From positions 1 to 49,661 of the forward strand of contig JADLHO010000053.1 of assembly GCA_020848735.1 (NCBI GenBank): a stretch of DNA of 49,661 nt, read 5' to 3'. The position numbers and the translations under genes were made by a program. Shown here one piece after another: positions 15,069-23,613 of the stretch; the stretch's first letter is position 1; the number at the start of each line of letters is the position of its first letter. Under the pieces are notes generated by a model. It did not search any database. It worked only from the letters and a program-made list of their open reading frames with translations, and was not told where the DNA came from. This DNA is from Planctomycetota bacterium (GTDB lineage Bacteria > Planctomycetota > UBA1135 > UBA2386).

Positions 15069-17210
15069 CTGACGTCCCGCCGACTCGCCGTCCTTCCCAC
15101 GCTCCTCGCCCTCTTCGGACTCGCCGCGAGTCCCGACGAAGGGCAATGGCTCCCGCAGCAGATCCGCGCGATGAACTGGGCGGCGCTCGAGGCGCGTGGC
15201 ATGCAGCTCACGCGCGACGAGTTCTGGCACCCCGAACGCGGCGGCGTGCTCTCGGCGGCCGTGCAGATCGGCGGGTGCAGCGCGTCGTTCTGCTCGCCCG
15301 AAGGGCTCGTCGTCACGAACCACCACTGCGGCTTCGGCGCGGTCAATGCGCTGAGCACGCCGCAGAGGAACCTGCTGCGCGACGGCTTCGTCGCGCGCAC
15401 GCGCGCCGAGGAGCTGCCGGCGCCGGGCATGGTGGTCTTCGTCGTGCGGCGCATCGAGGACGTGACCGCGAAGGTCCATGCCGCGCAGGCGAAGGCGAAG
15501 TCGCCGCTCGAGCTCACGCAGATCACCGATCAGGTCATCCGCGAGCTCGTCGCCGAGGGCGAGAAGGCGCCGGACACGACCTGCAGCGTCGCCGCGTTCC
15601 TCGAGGGCAAGGAGTACCACCTCTACCACCGCACGCGGCTCACCGACGTGCGCCTCGTCTATGCCCCGCCGCGCGCGGTCGGTGAGTACGGCGGCGAGGT
15701 CGACAACTGGGAGTGGCCGCGCCACACCGGCGACTTCACCTTCTTCCGCGCCTATGCCGCCCCCGACGGCTCGCCGCGCGCGCACCACGCCGAGAACGTG
15801 CCCTTCCGCCCGCAGCACCATCTCCGCGTCGCCGCCGAGGGCGTGCGCGAGAACGACCTGGTGCTGATCCTCGGCTATCCGGGCCGCACCGAGCGTTACC
15901 TGAGCTCGCTCGCCGTGGCCGACCGCGAGGCGATCTACTACCCGAAGCGCCTCGACCTGCTGACGCGGATCATCGCGGTGCTGGAGGCGCAGGCGAAGAA
16001 GGGCGACGCCGAGCAGCTCGCGTATGCGAGCGCGATCAAGTCGCTCGCGAACGTCCAGAAGAACGCGGCGGGGATGGTCTTCGGTCTCTCCCACAATGCG
16101 ACCGTCGAGCGCAAGCGTCGGGAGGAGGCCGCGTTCCGCGCCTGGGTCGAGGGCGATGCGACGCGCGCCGTACGCCACGGCAAGGTGCTCGACGAACTGC
16201 TGGCGCTCGACGAGCTCGAGCGGAAGACGACGAGCAAGGACCTCGTGCTCGGCCTCGCCCTCTCGCCGCGCATCGCCCCCTTCCTGCGCGGCATCGTCGA
16301 CCTCGTGGACACGGCGGCACGGCGCGACGCCGGGGCCGAGCTCGACGAGCGGCAGGCGCGGGCCGTGCAGGATCCGGCCCTGCTCGCCGACTTCGACGCG
16401 GTGCAGCGGCCCATCCTCGAGATCCTGCTCGACGAGCTCCGCACCCTCGACGGCGACGACGCGGTGCGCGGCCGCGACGCCCTCGCGCCGCGCACGCGCG
16501 AGGCGAGCACGGCCGTCGTGCAGCGCCTCCTCGAGCAGACGAAGCTCCGCGAGCCGGCGGCGCGCCTGGCACTCCTCCGCGGCGGCAAGGCGGCGATCGA
16601 CGCGAGCGACGACCCGCTGGTGGTGCTGGCGCGCGGACTCGCCGCGGAGCGCGCCGAGCTGGGCCTGCGCATGGAGACGATGGAAGGTCGTCGCCTCGAC
16701 GTCGGCCGGCGCTGGATCGCCGCACAGGAGGAATGGCGCGGCGCGTCCTTCTATCCCGACGCGAACAGCACGCTGCGCGTGTCGATCGCGAACGTGAAGG
16801 GCTACGCGCCGCGCGACGGCGTGCGCTACACGCCGCACACGACGGTCGCAGGCCTGCTCCGCAAGCACAGCGGCAACGAGCCCTTCGATGCGCCGCAGGC
16901 GCTGCGCGACGCGGCCGCGGCGCGCCGCACGAGCCGCTTCTTCGACGCCCGCCTCGGCGACGTGCCGGTCTGCTTCCTCGCCGACGGCGACACGACGGGC
17001 GGCAACTCCGGCTCCCCGGTCGTCAACGGCAAGGGCGAGCTCGTCGGCCTGAACTTCGACCGCGTCTTCGAGGGCGTCGCCGGCGACTACGGCTGGAACG
17101 CCGAGCGCTCCCGCAACGTCTGCGTCGACCTGCGCTACGTGCTCTGGCACATCGAATCGGTCATGCCGGCACCGGCGCTGCTCGAGGAGCTGCTGGGCGC
17201 GGCGCGCTGA
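15069..17210 (+). CDS. Exported S46-family dipeptidyl-peptidase (DPP7/DPP11-like), apparent CTG start
   Basis: This 713-residue serine peptidase removes dipeptides from peptide N-termini in the periplasm. The catalytic His lies in VVTNHHCGFG (H85/H86), Asp in DNWEWPRHTGDF (about D212), and Ser in TTGGNSGSPV (about S647). The spacing and total length match the approximately 710-residue S46 enzymes. The first ATG in frame (15171) would remove the export signal. The codons before it, back to a TAG at 15054, read as a clean signal peptide (TSRRLAVLPTLLALFGLAAS). The only usable initiator there is CTG 15069, followed by ACG. Specificity (hydrophobic versus acidic P1) cannot be assigned safely. Confidence 0.85.
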   Translation: MTSRRLAVLPTLLALFGLAASPDEGQWLPQQIRAMNWAALEARGMQLTRDEFWHPERGGVLSAAVQIGGCSASFCSPEGLVVTNHHCGFGAVNALSTPQRNLLRDGFVARTRAEELPAPGMVVFVVRRIEDVTAKVHAAQAKAKSPLELTQITDQVIRELVAEGEKAPDTTCSVAAFLEGKEYHLYHRTRLTDVRLVYAPPRAVGEYGGEVDNWEWPRHTGDFTFFRAYAAPDGSPRAHHAENVPFRPQHHLRVAAEGVRENDLVLILGYPGRTERYLSSLAVADREAIYYPKRLDLLTRIIAVLEAQAKKGDAEQLAYASAIKSLANVQKNAAGMVFGLSHNATVERKRREEAAFRAWVEGDATRAVRHGKVLDELLALDELERKTTSKDLVLGLALSPRIAPFLRGIVDLVDTAARRDAGAELDERQARAVQDPALLADFDAVQRPILEILLDELRTLDGDDAVRGRDALAPRTREASTAVVQRLLEQTKLREPAARLALLRGGKAAIDASDDPLVVLARGLAAERAELGLRMETMEGRRLDVGRRWIAAQEEWRGASFYPDANSTLRVSIANVKGYAPRDGVRYTPHTTVAGLLRKHSGNEPFDAPQALRDAAAARRTSRFFDARLGDVPVCFLADGDTTGGNSGSPVVNGKGELVGLNFDRVFEGVAGDYGWNAERSRNVCVDLRYVLWHIESVMPAPALLEELLGAAR

Positions 17211-17229
17211 GCTCGGCGAACGGCGCGGC

Positions 17230-17757
17230 TCACACCCGCGCCGGGTCGTACACCACGACCTCGGGCAGCTCGCGGTAGCGCCCCTCGTAGTCCATCCCGA
17301 AGCCGATCACGAAGCGGTCCTCGATCTCGAAGCCGACGAAGGCGAGGTCGACCGCGACCTCGCGGCGCGAGGGCTTGCTGAGCAGCGTGACGACCTGCAC
17401 CCCGCGCGCGCCCTGCGCGAGGAATTGTTCGCGCAGCCGCGCGACGGTGCGGCCGGTGTCGACGATGTCCTCGACGATCAGGACCTCGCGATCGGCGACG
17501 CGCAGCGTCTCGCCGCCGCTGATCGTCACGTTGCCGCTCGACTGCGTGCCGACGTAGCTCTTCGCACGGATCTCGTGCACCGGCAGGGCCGGGTCGAGCA
17601 TGGGGACGAGCTGACGGCAGAAGACGCGCGCGCCGTCCATCACGGCCACGACGCAGAGCTCGGAGGGGTCCGCGTGGCGCGCCCTGATCGCACGGGCGAG
17701 CTCGCCGATGCGGCGGAGGATTCGTGCGCGATCGATGAGGACTTCGAACGCCGGCAT
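17230..17757 (-). CDS. hpt: Hypoxanthine(-guanine) phosphoribosyltransferase
   Basis: This 175-residue cytosolic enzyme converts hypoxanthine or guanine plus PRPP to IMP or GMP in purine salvage. The PRPP-binding motif VLIVEDIVDTGRTV is diagnostic. The flexible loop is KSYVGTQSSGNV, and the C-terminal purine-binding part is VGFEIEDRFVIGFGMDYEGRYR. The pyrophosphate loop, usually LKG, is MDG here (VVAVMDGARVF). ATG 17757 is preferred over an in-frame start at 17811 because the family begins at this point. It is divergent from the upp-like gene, so both salvage enzymes share a 107-bp control region. Confidence 0.92.
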   Translation of the reverse strand: MPAFEVLIDRARILRRIGELARAIRARHADPSELCVVAVMDGARVFCRQLVPMLDPALPVHEIRAKSYVGTQSSGNVTISGGETLRVADREVLIVEDIVDTGRTVARLREQFLAQGARGVQVVTLLSKPSRREVAVDLAFVGFEIEDRFVIGFGMDYEGRYRELPEVVVYDPARV

Positions 17758-17842
17758 GGCGAGGGATCCGTCGCGAGAGGCGCCGCAGCTTGCGTCGTGG
17801 GAGAGGTCCAAGAGGGTCGGGATGCTCGCCGCTCCGCTTGGG

Positions 17843-17848
17843 CTGTCA
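17843..17848 (-). promoter_or_regulatory. -35 element TTGACA facing hpt
   Basis: On the minus strand TTGACA is a perfect sigma-70-type -35 hexamer. At a 16-nt spacing the hexamer GAGCAT gives a weak -10. The site lies directly behind the -10 of the divergent upp-like gene. Confidence 0.45.
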
Positions 17849-17852
17849 AGGG

Positions 17853-17858
17853 TAGGAT
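17853..17858 (+). promoter_or_regulatory. -10-like TAGGAT box of the upp-like gene, 6 nt before ATG
   Basis: TAGGAT, then CCCGCC, then the ATG at 17865. This is the same box-to-start spacing as at coaD and the gene at 14984, and suggests a leaderless transcript. Confidence 0.45.
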
Positions 17859-17864
17859 CCCGCC

Positions 17865-18641
17865 ATGGAGCTGAGCCATGGGTATGGGCCGCGACTGCAC
17901 ATCCTCGACGAAGCGGCCTTGCTGTCGATCCTGGCGCGCCTCGGTTCGCCCGAGACCTCGACCGCGGAAGTCCCGCATCTCGTGCGGGCCGCCTACGCCC
18001 GGCTCCTGCACGCCGTCCTCGACGCGCGCTTCCCCACCGAGGAGGCGCGCCTGCCGACGCGCATGACCGCGACCGAGCCGCGCGCCTTCTACCAGGGTCG
18101 CGTGCTCTGCCGCCGCACGCGGCTCGTGATCTGTGCGGTCGTGCGCGCCGGGATCCTCCCCGCGCAGACCTGCTACGAACTCGCGTGCCAGCTCCTGCCG
18201 CCGGAGAACGTCCGCATCGACTACCTGAACCTCTCGCGCGAGACGGATGCCGCGGGCCACGTCACCGGCGTGCGCATGGAGGGCAGCAAGATCGGGGGCG
18301 ACGTCGACGACGCCGTGCTGCTCGTCCCCGACCCGATGGGCGCCACGGGCGGGACGGTGTGCCGCGCGGTCGAGGTCTACCGCGCGTTCTCGCTGCGCCC
18401 GCCGCGGGCCGTCGTCGCGCTGCACCTGATGTGCACGCCGGAAGCGACGCTGCGCGTCCTCGAGGGGAGCCCGGAGACCGAGATCTGGTGCGGCCGCTTC
18501 GATCGGGGACTCTCGCCGGACGAGGTCCTCCGCACGCCGCCGGGCACGCATCCGCAGCGCGAGCGCGGCCTCAACGACGTGCAGTACGTGGTGCCGGGTG
18601 CCGGCGGTCTCGGCGAACTCCTGACGAACTCCTGGGTCTGA
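17865..18641 (+). CDS. upp: Uracil phosphoribosyltransferase-like protein
   Basis: This 258-residue protein probably forms UMP from uracil and PRPP. The PRPP site is LLVPDPMGATGGTV, close to the DPMLATGGS motif of UPRTases. An upstream VVRAGILP matches the first conserved strand-loop. The end of the protein carries YVVPGAGGLGELLTN, comparable to the uracil-binding YIVPGLGDAGDR segment, though the exact residues differ. It is longer than the usual approximately 210 residues, with about 40 extra residues at the N-terminus. Its divergent neighbour is hpt, which supports a salvage role. Specificity for uracil is likely but not certain. Confidence 0.8.
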   Translation: MELSHGYGPRLHILDEAALLSILARLGSPETSTAEVPHLVRAAYARLLHAVLDARFPTEEARLPTRMTATEPRAFYQGRVLCRRTRLVICAVVRAGILPAQTCYELACQLLPPENVRIDYLNLSRETDAAGHVTGVRMEGSKIGGDVDDAVLLVPDPMGATGGTVCRAVEVYRAFSLRPPRAVVALHLMCTPEATLRVLEGSPETEIWCGRFDRGLSPDEVLRTPPGTHPQRERGLNDVQYVVPGAGGLGELLTNSWV

Positions 18642-18654
18642 GACCTTCGCCCCG

Positions 18655-19911
18655 TCAACGACGGCGACCCGCCCACGCGCGCCACGCGGCGTCGAACTCG
18701 GCGTCACTCGCGTAGCCATAGACCTCGAGCAGCGCCCCGGACTGCATCGCGAGGATCGCCGTCTCGTCGCTCGAACCCGGTGCCAGGTCGGGCGCCTTCG
18801 CCTGCGCCATGAAGCGGAGGAAGCGCGCCTCGCCGAGCGCGCGCGTCGGTTCGCGGGCGATGAGGAACTCGACGCGCGACCAGGCGAGGACGTGGTCGTG
18901 GAACCGATACGGCGCGAAGTCGAACCAGCGACCCGATTCGGCGAAGGGCCGCGCGCCGCCGTGGCGGGCCAGCCCCGCGGCGATGGCGTCCCACTCGAGT
19001 TCCACACGGGCATCGGGTCGCTGCTCGAGCTCGCGATCGAAGTTCACGCAGCGTGGGTCGATGCGGCGCACCTCGGCGTGGGCGAACCCGATGCGCCACC
19101 AGTTCGGTGTCGCGAAGAGATGGCCGCGGTAGGACTCCGCGAGCGCATGGACGAGGTTGTGCACGAGATGCGCGTGGAGCGCGCCCTCGCGCGCGAGCGA
19201 GGGATCGCAGTCGAGCGCGGTGAGGAAGAGCATCCCCTCCTCGAGTCCGAGGTCGTGGCGGCGCGGCAGCGCACACGCCTGGCCGAAGAACTCGGCCGAC
19301 ACGCGCGCGAGCTCGACGCGGGTGCGCAGGATCAGCACCACGAACTTCTGCGACTTGCCGAGGTACGGGCCCTCGCCCTTCGCCGCCGGAGAGGCATCGC
19401 GCGTGAGGCGCGCGGCGCCCAGATTGCGCGCGCTCGCGGCCGGCTTCGGCGGCAGGTCGGCGAGACCGGCCGCAAAGCGCGCGTAGAGCGACTCGCAGCG
19501 TTGGGCGAGCAGGTGCATCCTCAGCCAGGGCTCGAGTTCGCGCGGCGTCCGCGACCCGATCGGCACGACGGTCCTCAGCCGTGCGAGCTCCGCCTCGAGC
19601 GCGCGCCGCTCCCGCGATTCGAGTCCGCGCCAGGGCAGGGCGGGCAGCTCGGCGCCGATGCGGAACCGCGTGGTCTCGAGCCAGAGCAGCGACTCGTGAC
19701 CGAGGAGACGATCGATGTCCGCCGAGCTCACCCGCGCATCGATCGCGAAGGGTCCGGTGCCGACGATCCCCGCCTTCGCGCAGGCGGCGGGATCTCCCCG
19801 CGTATAGGGGTCGGTCCGCGGGGACGGCGTGCGATCGCGCACCTGGGCCGCGAGCGGCAGGGCACAGCACGTGACGACGAGGAGGGCGGCGAGCGAGCTG
19901 CGTGGCGACAT
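18655..19911 (-). CDS. Exported protein, degenerate metallopeptidase-like, paralogue of the 23614-24885 gene
   Basis: This 418-residue protein has a signal peptide (SSLAALLVVTCCALPLAAQ). It is clearly related along its whole length to the protein at 23614-24885: both have DPYT(R/K)G, GTGPFAI, PWLR-H--AQRCE, PRRHD-G, LTALD and RFHD-VLAWSR-EFL. A helix HLVHNLVHALAESYRGHL followed by PNWWRIGFAHAEVRRI resembles the gluzincin (peptidase MA-like) layout 'HExxH ... W--EGLA'. The catalytic glutamate of HExxH is not there, so a catalytic role is doubtful. It could be a binding or scaffold protein. It is convergent with the upp-like gene (13-bp gap) and divergent from tatD. Confidence 0.75.
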   Translation of the reverse strand: MSPRSSLAALLVVTCCALPLAAQVRDRTPSPRTDPYTRGDPAACAKAGIVGTGPFAIDARVSSADIDRLLGHESLLWLETTRFRIGAELPALPWRGLESRERRALEAELARLRTVVPIGSRTPRELEPWLRMHLLAQRCESLYARFAAGLADLPPKPAASARNLGAARLTRDASPAAKGEGPYLGKSQKFVVLILRTRVELARVSAEFFGQACALPRRHDLGLEEGMLFLTALDCDPSLAREGALHAHLVHNLVHALAESYRGHLFATPNWWRIGFAHAEVRRIDPRCVNFDRELEQRPDARVELEWDAIAAGLARHGGARPFAESGRWFDFAPYRFHDHVLAWSRVEFLIAREPTRALGEARFLRFMAQAKAPDLAPGSSDETAILAMQSGALLEVYGYASDAEFDAAWRAWAGRRR

Positions 19912-19966
19912 CCAGGGGTTTCCCGTGAACGAGCGAGCGGATGGCGAGTCCGACCGGCAAGCCGCG

Positions 19967-19972
19967 TACCCT
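19967..19972 (+). promoter_or_regulatory. -10-like TACCCT box 9 nt before tatD ATG
   Basis: TACCCT is followed by nine bases and the ATG at 19982. It fits the TANNNT pattern with near-leaderless spacing. Confidence 0.35.
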
Positions 19973-19981
19973 TCGCGACGC

Positions 19982-20815
19982 ATGATCGACATCGGCGCCA
20001 ATCTCGCGGACGCCGCCTTCGCCGGCGATCTCGAGGCCGTCCTCCGTCGGGCCCGGGCCGCGGGGATCGAGCGCATCCTCGTGACCGGGACCTCGCTCGA
20101 GCAGAGCCGCCGGGCGTTGGAGCTGGCCCGCACGCACGCGGGCCTGCTCGTCGCGACCGCGGGCGTGCACCCCCACGTCGCCTCGGCGTGGGACGGCGCG
20201 ACGCTCGACGCCCTCCGCCGCCTGCTTCGCGAACCCGAGGTCGTCGCCGTCGGGGAGACGGGGTTCGACCTCTTCCGCGAGCTCTCGCCGCGCGACGCGC
20301 AGCTCCGCGCCTGCGAGGCGCAGCTCGAGCTCGCCGCCGAGTGCGGCAAACCGGTCTTCCTGCACGACCGGCAGGGCTTCGCCGCCCTGCAGCCGCTGCT
20401 CGCGCGATGGCGCCCGCGGCTGCGCGGCGGCGTCGTGCATTGCTTCACGGGCACACGCGATGAGCTGCACGCGTACCTCGCGCTCGACCTGCACATCGGG
20501 ATCACCGGCTGGCTCTGCGACGAACGCCGCGGCACCGCGCTCGCAGCGCTCGTGCACGAGATCCCCGGCGACCGGCTGCTGATCGAGACCGACGCCCCCT
20601 ACCTGCTGCCGCGCACGCTGCGCGATCGTCCGAAGACCCGCCGCAATGAACCGCAGTGGCTCGGCGAGGTCTGCGCCGTGCTCGCCCGCTGTCGCGGCGA
20701 GTCGGCCGCCGAGCTGGCGCGACGCACGCGCGACAATGCGGTCGCGCTGTTCGGCCTCGGCGCGGATCCGGCGCGCGGAGGCGCGCACCGCGACGCGCTC
20801 AATCCACCAGCGTGA
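19982..20815 (+). CDS. tatD: TatD-family metal-dependent hydrolase / 3'-5' DNase
   Basis: This 277-residue cytosolic protein of the amidohydrolase superfamily trims DNA or RNA 3' ends in repair in characterised species. It resembles E. coli TatD itself rather than YcfH. The first metal motif is DIGANL (TatD has DIGVNL) instead of HxH. It keeps TAGVHPH, GETGFDLFRELS, VVHCFTGTRDEL, GITGWLCDERRG and LLIETDAPYLLPR, in which metal-binding His/Glu/Asp residues lie. Position 'HDRQGF' differs from the HCRDA of E. coli. ATG 19982 gives the normal length. The last 17 bp overlap the 3' end of the convergent cytochrome peroxidase gene. Confidence 0.93.
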   Translation: MIDIGANLADAAFAGDLEAVLRRARAAGIERILVTGTSLEQSRRALELARTHAGLLVATAGVHPHVASAWDGATLDALRRLLREPEVVAVGETGFDLFRELSPRDAQLRACEAQLELAAECGKPVFLHDRQGFAALQPLLARWRPRLRGGVVHCFTGTRDELHAYLALDLHIGITGWLCDERRGTALAALVHEIPGDRLLIETDAPYLLPRTLRDRPKTRRNEPQWLGEVCAVLARCRGESAAELARRTRDNAVALFGLGADPARGGAHRDALNPPA

Positions 20816-22442
20816 ACGAGAAGCCCGCGCTCGCGGAGAAGGGGATCGGGCTCGACGAATTGAGGATCCACCATTGGCCGAACATGGTGAAGCCGTGCAG
20901 GCCCGGGATCGCGGGGACCGTCAGGTCGAGGGTGGCGCTGCCGGTGCCGGGCGCGGTGCCGCCCGTGAACCCGGCGAGGAAGCCGACCAGGCCGGGGCCG
21001 GGCAGCACGTGCAGGCGCGTGCCGAGCACGTCGAATCCGAGCGGATCCGCACCCGTGGAGAGCAGCATCCAGACCGGGACGTTGGGCGTCGCGTTCTCGA
21101 GCACGAGGGTCCAGCGCGACGAACCGAGGATCGCGGGCTCGAGTGCGTGCGCGCGTGGGAGCACGCCGCCGTCGCCGGGCGAGGCGTTGCCGATCCTCTG
21201 CGAGGCATGCGCGGACTCGGACCAGAGCGTGGGCCGATCGAAGGGCGGCAGCTCCTGCGCCACGCGCGGATCCGTGAGTTCACGGAGGAAGGCGACGAGA
21301 TCGCGCTTCTGCTGCGCCGAGAGCCCGATCGGAGTGATGAGGCGACCGGCCGGCGGGAAGTCCCCACCGCGGTCGTAGAAGTCGACGACCTGTTCGAGCG
21401 TCGTGAAGCGGCCGTTGTGGAAGAAGGGTCCGCGCAGCGCGACGTTGCGCAGGCTCGGCATGCGGAACTTCCCGTCGTCGGCCGGAAGGCCCGTGACGAC
21501 GCTGCGGCCGAGATCCTCCGCGGCCGGGCGCACGCCGAGGTTGATGAACGCGTGGTCGGTGAAGAGCGGCGGCACGTGGCAGGTCGAGCAGCGGCCCGTC
21601 GTCGTGAACACCTGCTGGCCCGCGACCGCGAAGGGACTGAGCGTATTGGTGTCGAAGGGCGTCTGGTCGGGCACCAGTTCGCGCTGGTACGCGGCGAGCG
21701 CCATTGCGATGCGCGCGGGCGTGATCGCCGTGCTCCCGAAGGCCTGCTGGAAGAGCTGCGGATAGCTGCGCCCGGACACGAAGGACGCGAGCGGGAGGGG
21801 CAGGTTCGAGGCGAGCGCGAGCGGGCGTGACGCGGTCACGCGGGCGACGAGATCGGTGAGCGTGCGGCCGACGTGCCCCATCTCGACCTCGTTGAGGAAG
21901 GGACCGAGCGACTGGCTCTCGAGGGCCGCATTGGTCGGGAGCAGCGTCGTATTGCTGACCGGATCGACGAAGGCACCGGGCGCCCGGCCGTCCCAGAAGA
22001 GGGTCGGCGCATAGGCCGCCATCACCGCCGACATCGAGCGGCGGGGCGTGACCTGCGCGCCGAGGCCGAAGGGCGAGCCGAGGTAATGACCGGCCGCGTC
22101 GAGGCGCGGCACTCCCAGCGAGCCGCCGACGTCGTCCGCCGTGCCAGGCTGGCCGTCGGCGCCGGGATGCAGCGACTCGGCGAGGCGCGTCAGGCTGCGC
22201 GGATCCGAACTGCCGCCGCCGGGGATGTGGCAGGTGCCGCAGGCCACGGAGCGGGACGACGAGAGCTGCTCGTCCCAGAAGAGGGCTTTGCCGAGCAAAG
22301 CCTTGTCGACCGTCTGGGGATTGCCGGCGGGCACGGGAACCGGTGGCAGTCCCTGGGCCTGCAGACCGGCCGACACGGCGACGCAGGACAGGACGGCGCG
22401 GGTCGCGACGGCGACGACGGCGTGAGCGGCGATGCGGAGCAT
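20799..22442 (-). CDS. Exported di-haem cytochrome c peroxidase (MauG/CcpA family) with extra C-terminal module
   Basis: This 547-residue protein has a signal peptide and two CxxCH haem sites, CGTCH (about residue 70) and CSTCH (about 285). Around them are the family features LLGKALFWDEQLS, LFWDGRAPG, FRMPSLRNVALRGPFFHNG and LVAFLRELTDP. The family reduces hydrogen peroxide or oxidises protein cofactors in the periplasm. The standard enzyme ends near residue 400. Here about 140 more residues follow. They contain a strand-rich domain (WTLVLENATPNVPVWMLLS, FTMFGQWWIL, FSFTLVD) like the tails of two other exported proteins in this window. ATG 22442 gives a signal near the N-terminus. The 3' end overlaps tatD by 17 bp. 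Confidence 0.9.
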   Translation of the reverse strand: MLRIAAHAVVAVATRAVLSCVAVSAGLQAQGLPPVPVPAGNPQTVDKALLGKALFWDEQLSSSRSVACGTCHIPGGGSSDPRSLTRLAESLHPGADGQPGTADDVGGSLGVPRLDAAGHYLGSPFGLGAQVTPRRSMSAVMAAYAPTLFWDGRAPGAFVDPVSNTTLLPTNAALESQSLGPFLNEVEMGHVGRTLTDLVARVTASRPLALASNLPLPLASFVSGRSYPQLFQQAFGSTAITPARIAMALAAYQRELVPDQTPFDTNTLSPFAVAGQQVFTTTGRCSTCHVPPLFTDHAFINLGVRPAAEDLGRSVVTGLPADDGKFRMPSLRNVALRGPFFHNGRFTTLEQVVDFYDRGGDFPPAGRLITPIGLSAQQKRDLVAFLRELTDPRVAQELPPFDRPTLWSESAHASQRIGNASPGDGGVLPRAHALEPAILGSSRWTLVLENATPNVPVWMLLSTGADPLGFDVLGTRLHVLPGPGLVGFLAGFTGGTAPGTGSATLDLTVPAIPGLHGFTMFGQWWILNSSSPIPFSASAGFSFTLVD

Positions 22443-22508
22443 GATCCAGCGACCAGAAGGGTCAAATCGAGCGGAGCGGTCCCGGGCCGCGCCGCGCGGC
22501 GCGACCCC

Positions 22509-22530
22509 CGTGCGGGCTCTCGCCCGCACG
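22509..22530 (-). terminator. Strong hairpin after the Gly-rich protein gene
   Basis: A perfect 9-bp inverted repeat with a 4-nt loop (left arm CGTGCGGGC, loop TCTC on the plus strand) lies 17 nt past the stop of the gene at 22548-23567. It separates that gene from the peroxidase gene. No T-tract follows, as is common at such GC content. Confidence 0.5.
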
Positions 22531-22547
22531 ATCTCGGCCGAGCGGAC

Positions 22548-23567
22548 TCAGGCCTTCGCGCTGCGCAGCGTCAGCGCGGCGTCGAGTTCGGCCTCGCGCG
22601 CGCGCAGCGCCTCGATCTCGCGGCGGACCTCGTCGAGCCGCTTCTGCTGCTTGCGGGCCGCGGGCGAATCCGGGCCGTTCGCGGCGACCGCGTCGTCGAC
22701 GGCGCGACGGAGCTCCTCCTCGCGCGGGAGCAGGCGATCGTAGTCCTCGATACCGCGGCGGAGGCTGCGGACGGTGCGCTCGGCGTCCCCGGCGTAGTTG
22801 CGCTCGATCGCCGCGTAGAGGGCGCGGTAGATCTCGGTCGCCGACTCGAGTCCCGAGAAGCCGACGGTGTTCTCCGCGTCGGCGTCGACGACGAAGAGCA
22901 GCGGTGCGCGCTCCGGAACATAGAGACCCGAGAGCGGATGGCCGTCGTGGCGCGTGGTGTCGGGGAGATCGACGCAGCGGAAGAAGCGCGTGAGCACGCG
23001 CAGCTCCTCCTGGTCGAGCAGGGCCTCCACGCGGCGCTCCTGGCCGAGTTCGACCTCGTGCCCGTGGCGGCGCACGAGCAGGGGCCGGCGATCACCACCC
23101 GCCAGGGCGGCGACCGCGCGCTCGAAGCCGAGCGGCTGAGCCGCCTTCGGCGTCACGGGGAAGGTCCACTCGATCTCGATCTCCCGCAGCGTCGCCTCGG
23201 CGCGGGTGAAGTCCATCGGCACGCCCACGGGGCTCGGCGCGGTCGCACCCTGGCTCGCCGTGGGGATGCTGGCGACTCCCGTCGGCCGACTGCCCGAGCT
23301 GGTCGGAGCGCCGGTCGGCATCGCGGCGCCCGGCTTCGCGTCGGCCAGGTTCGGACGCTCCGGAGTCACGTCGTTCGGGTTCCAGCGCGGGCGGGGCGGG
23401 AGGCGCGGGAAGGCCTCGCCCGGGCCGCCGGCGCCGAGTTCCCCCGTGAAGCCGCCGCCGCCACCGCGGTTGCCGCCGCCACCACCCCAGTTGTAGCCCG
23501 CCTGTGCGGAGAGCCCGGCGCTCAATGCCAACGTGGCGAGCGCGAGAGTCACGGTCATCGTCTTCAT
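22548..23567 (-). CDS. Exported Gly-rich protein with a possible thioredoxin-like domain and C-terminal coiled coil
   Basis: The 339-residue product is not a recognised family. A signal peptide (MKTMTVTLALATLALSAGLSAQ) is followed by a Gly/Asn-rich stretch with glycine runs (about 26-45) and a Pro/Thr/Ser-rich linker to about 125. The middle (about 150-260: RRPLLVRRHG, EELRVLTRFFRCVDLPD, APLLFVVDADAENTVGFSG) has the order of a thioredoxin-fold protein without CxxC. The last 75 residues are charged and helical (EEELRRAVDDAVAA, KRLDEVRREIEALRAREAEL), probably a coiled coil. The start has a good ribosome-binding site, GAGGAG, 7 nt before the ATG. A strong hairpin follows the stop. Confidence 0.7.
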   Translation of the reverse strand: MKTMTVTLALATLALSAGLSAQAGYNWGGGGGNRGGGGGFTGELGAGGPGEAFPRLPPRPRWNPNDVTPERPNLADAKPGAAMPTGAPTSSGSRPTGVASIPTASQGATAPSPVGVPMDFTRAEATLREIEIEWTFPVTPKAAQPLGFERAVAALAGGDRRPLLVRRHGHEVELGQERRVEALLDQEELRVLTRFFRCVDLPDTTRHDGHPLSGLYVPERAPLLFVVDADAENTVGFSGLESATEIYRALYAAIERNYAGDAERTVRSLRRGIEDYDRLLPREEELRRAVDDAVAANGPDSPAARKQQKRLDEVRREIEALRAREAELDAALTLRSAKA

Positions 23568-23613
23568 CGTTCTGCTCCTCGGTCGTGAGTCGACGTGCCC
23601 GATCCGGGCGACG

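Noticed and set aside
15171-17210. ATG 15171 as start of the S46 peptidase
   Set aside because: It would remove a clear signal peptide from an exported peptidase. The upstream frame to CTG 15069 gives the expected length and catalytic His numbering.
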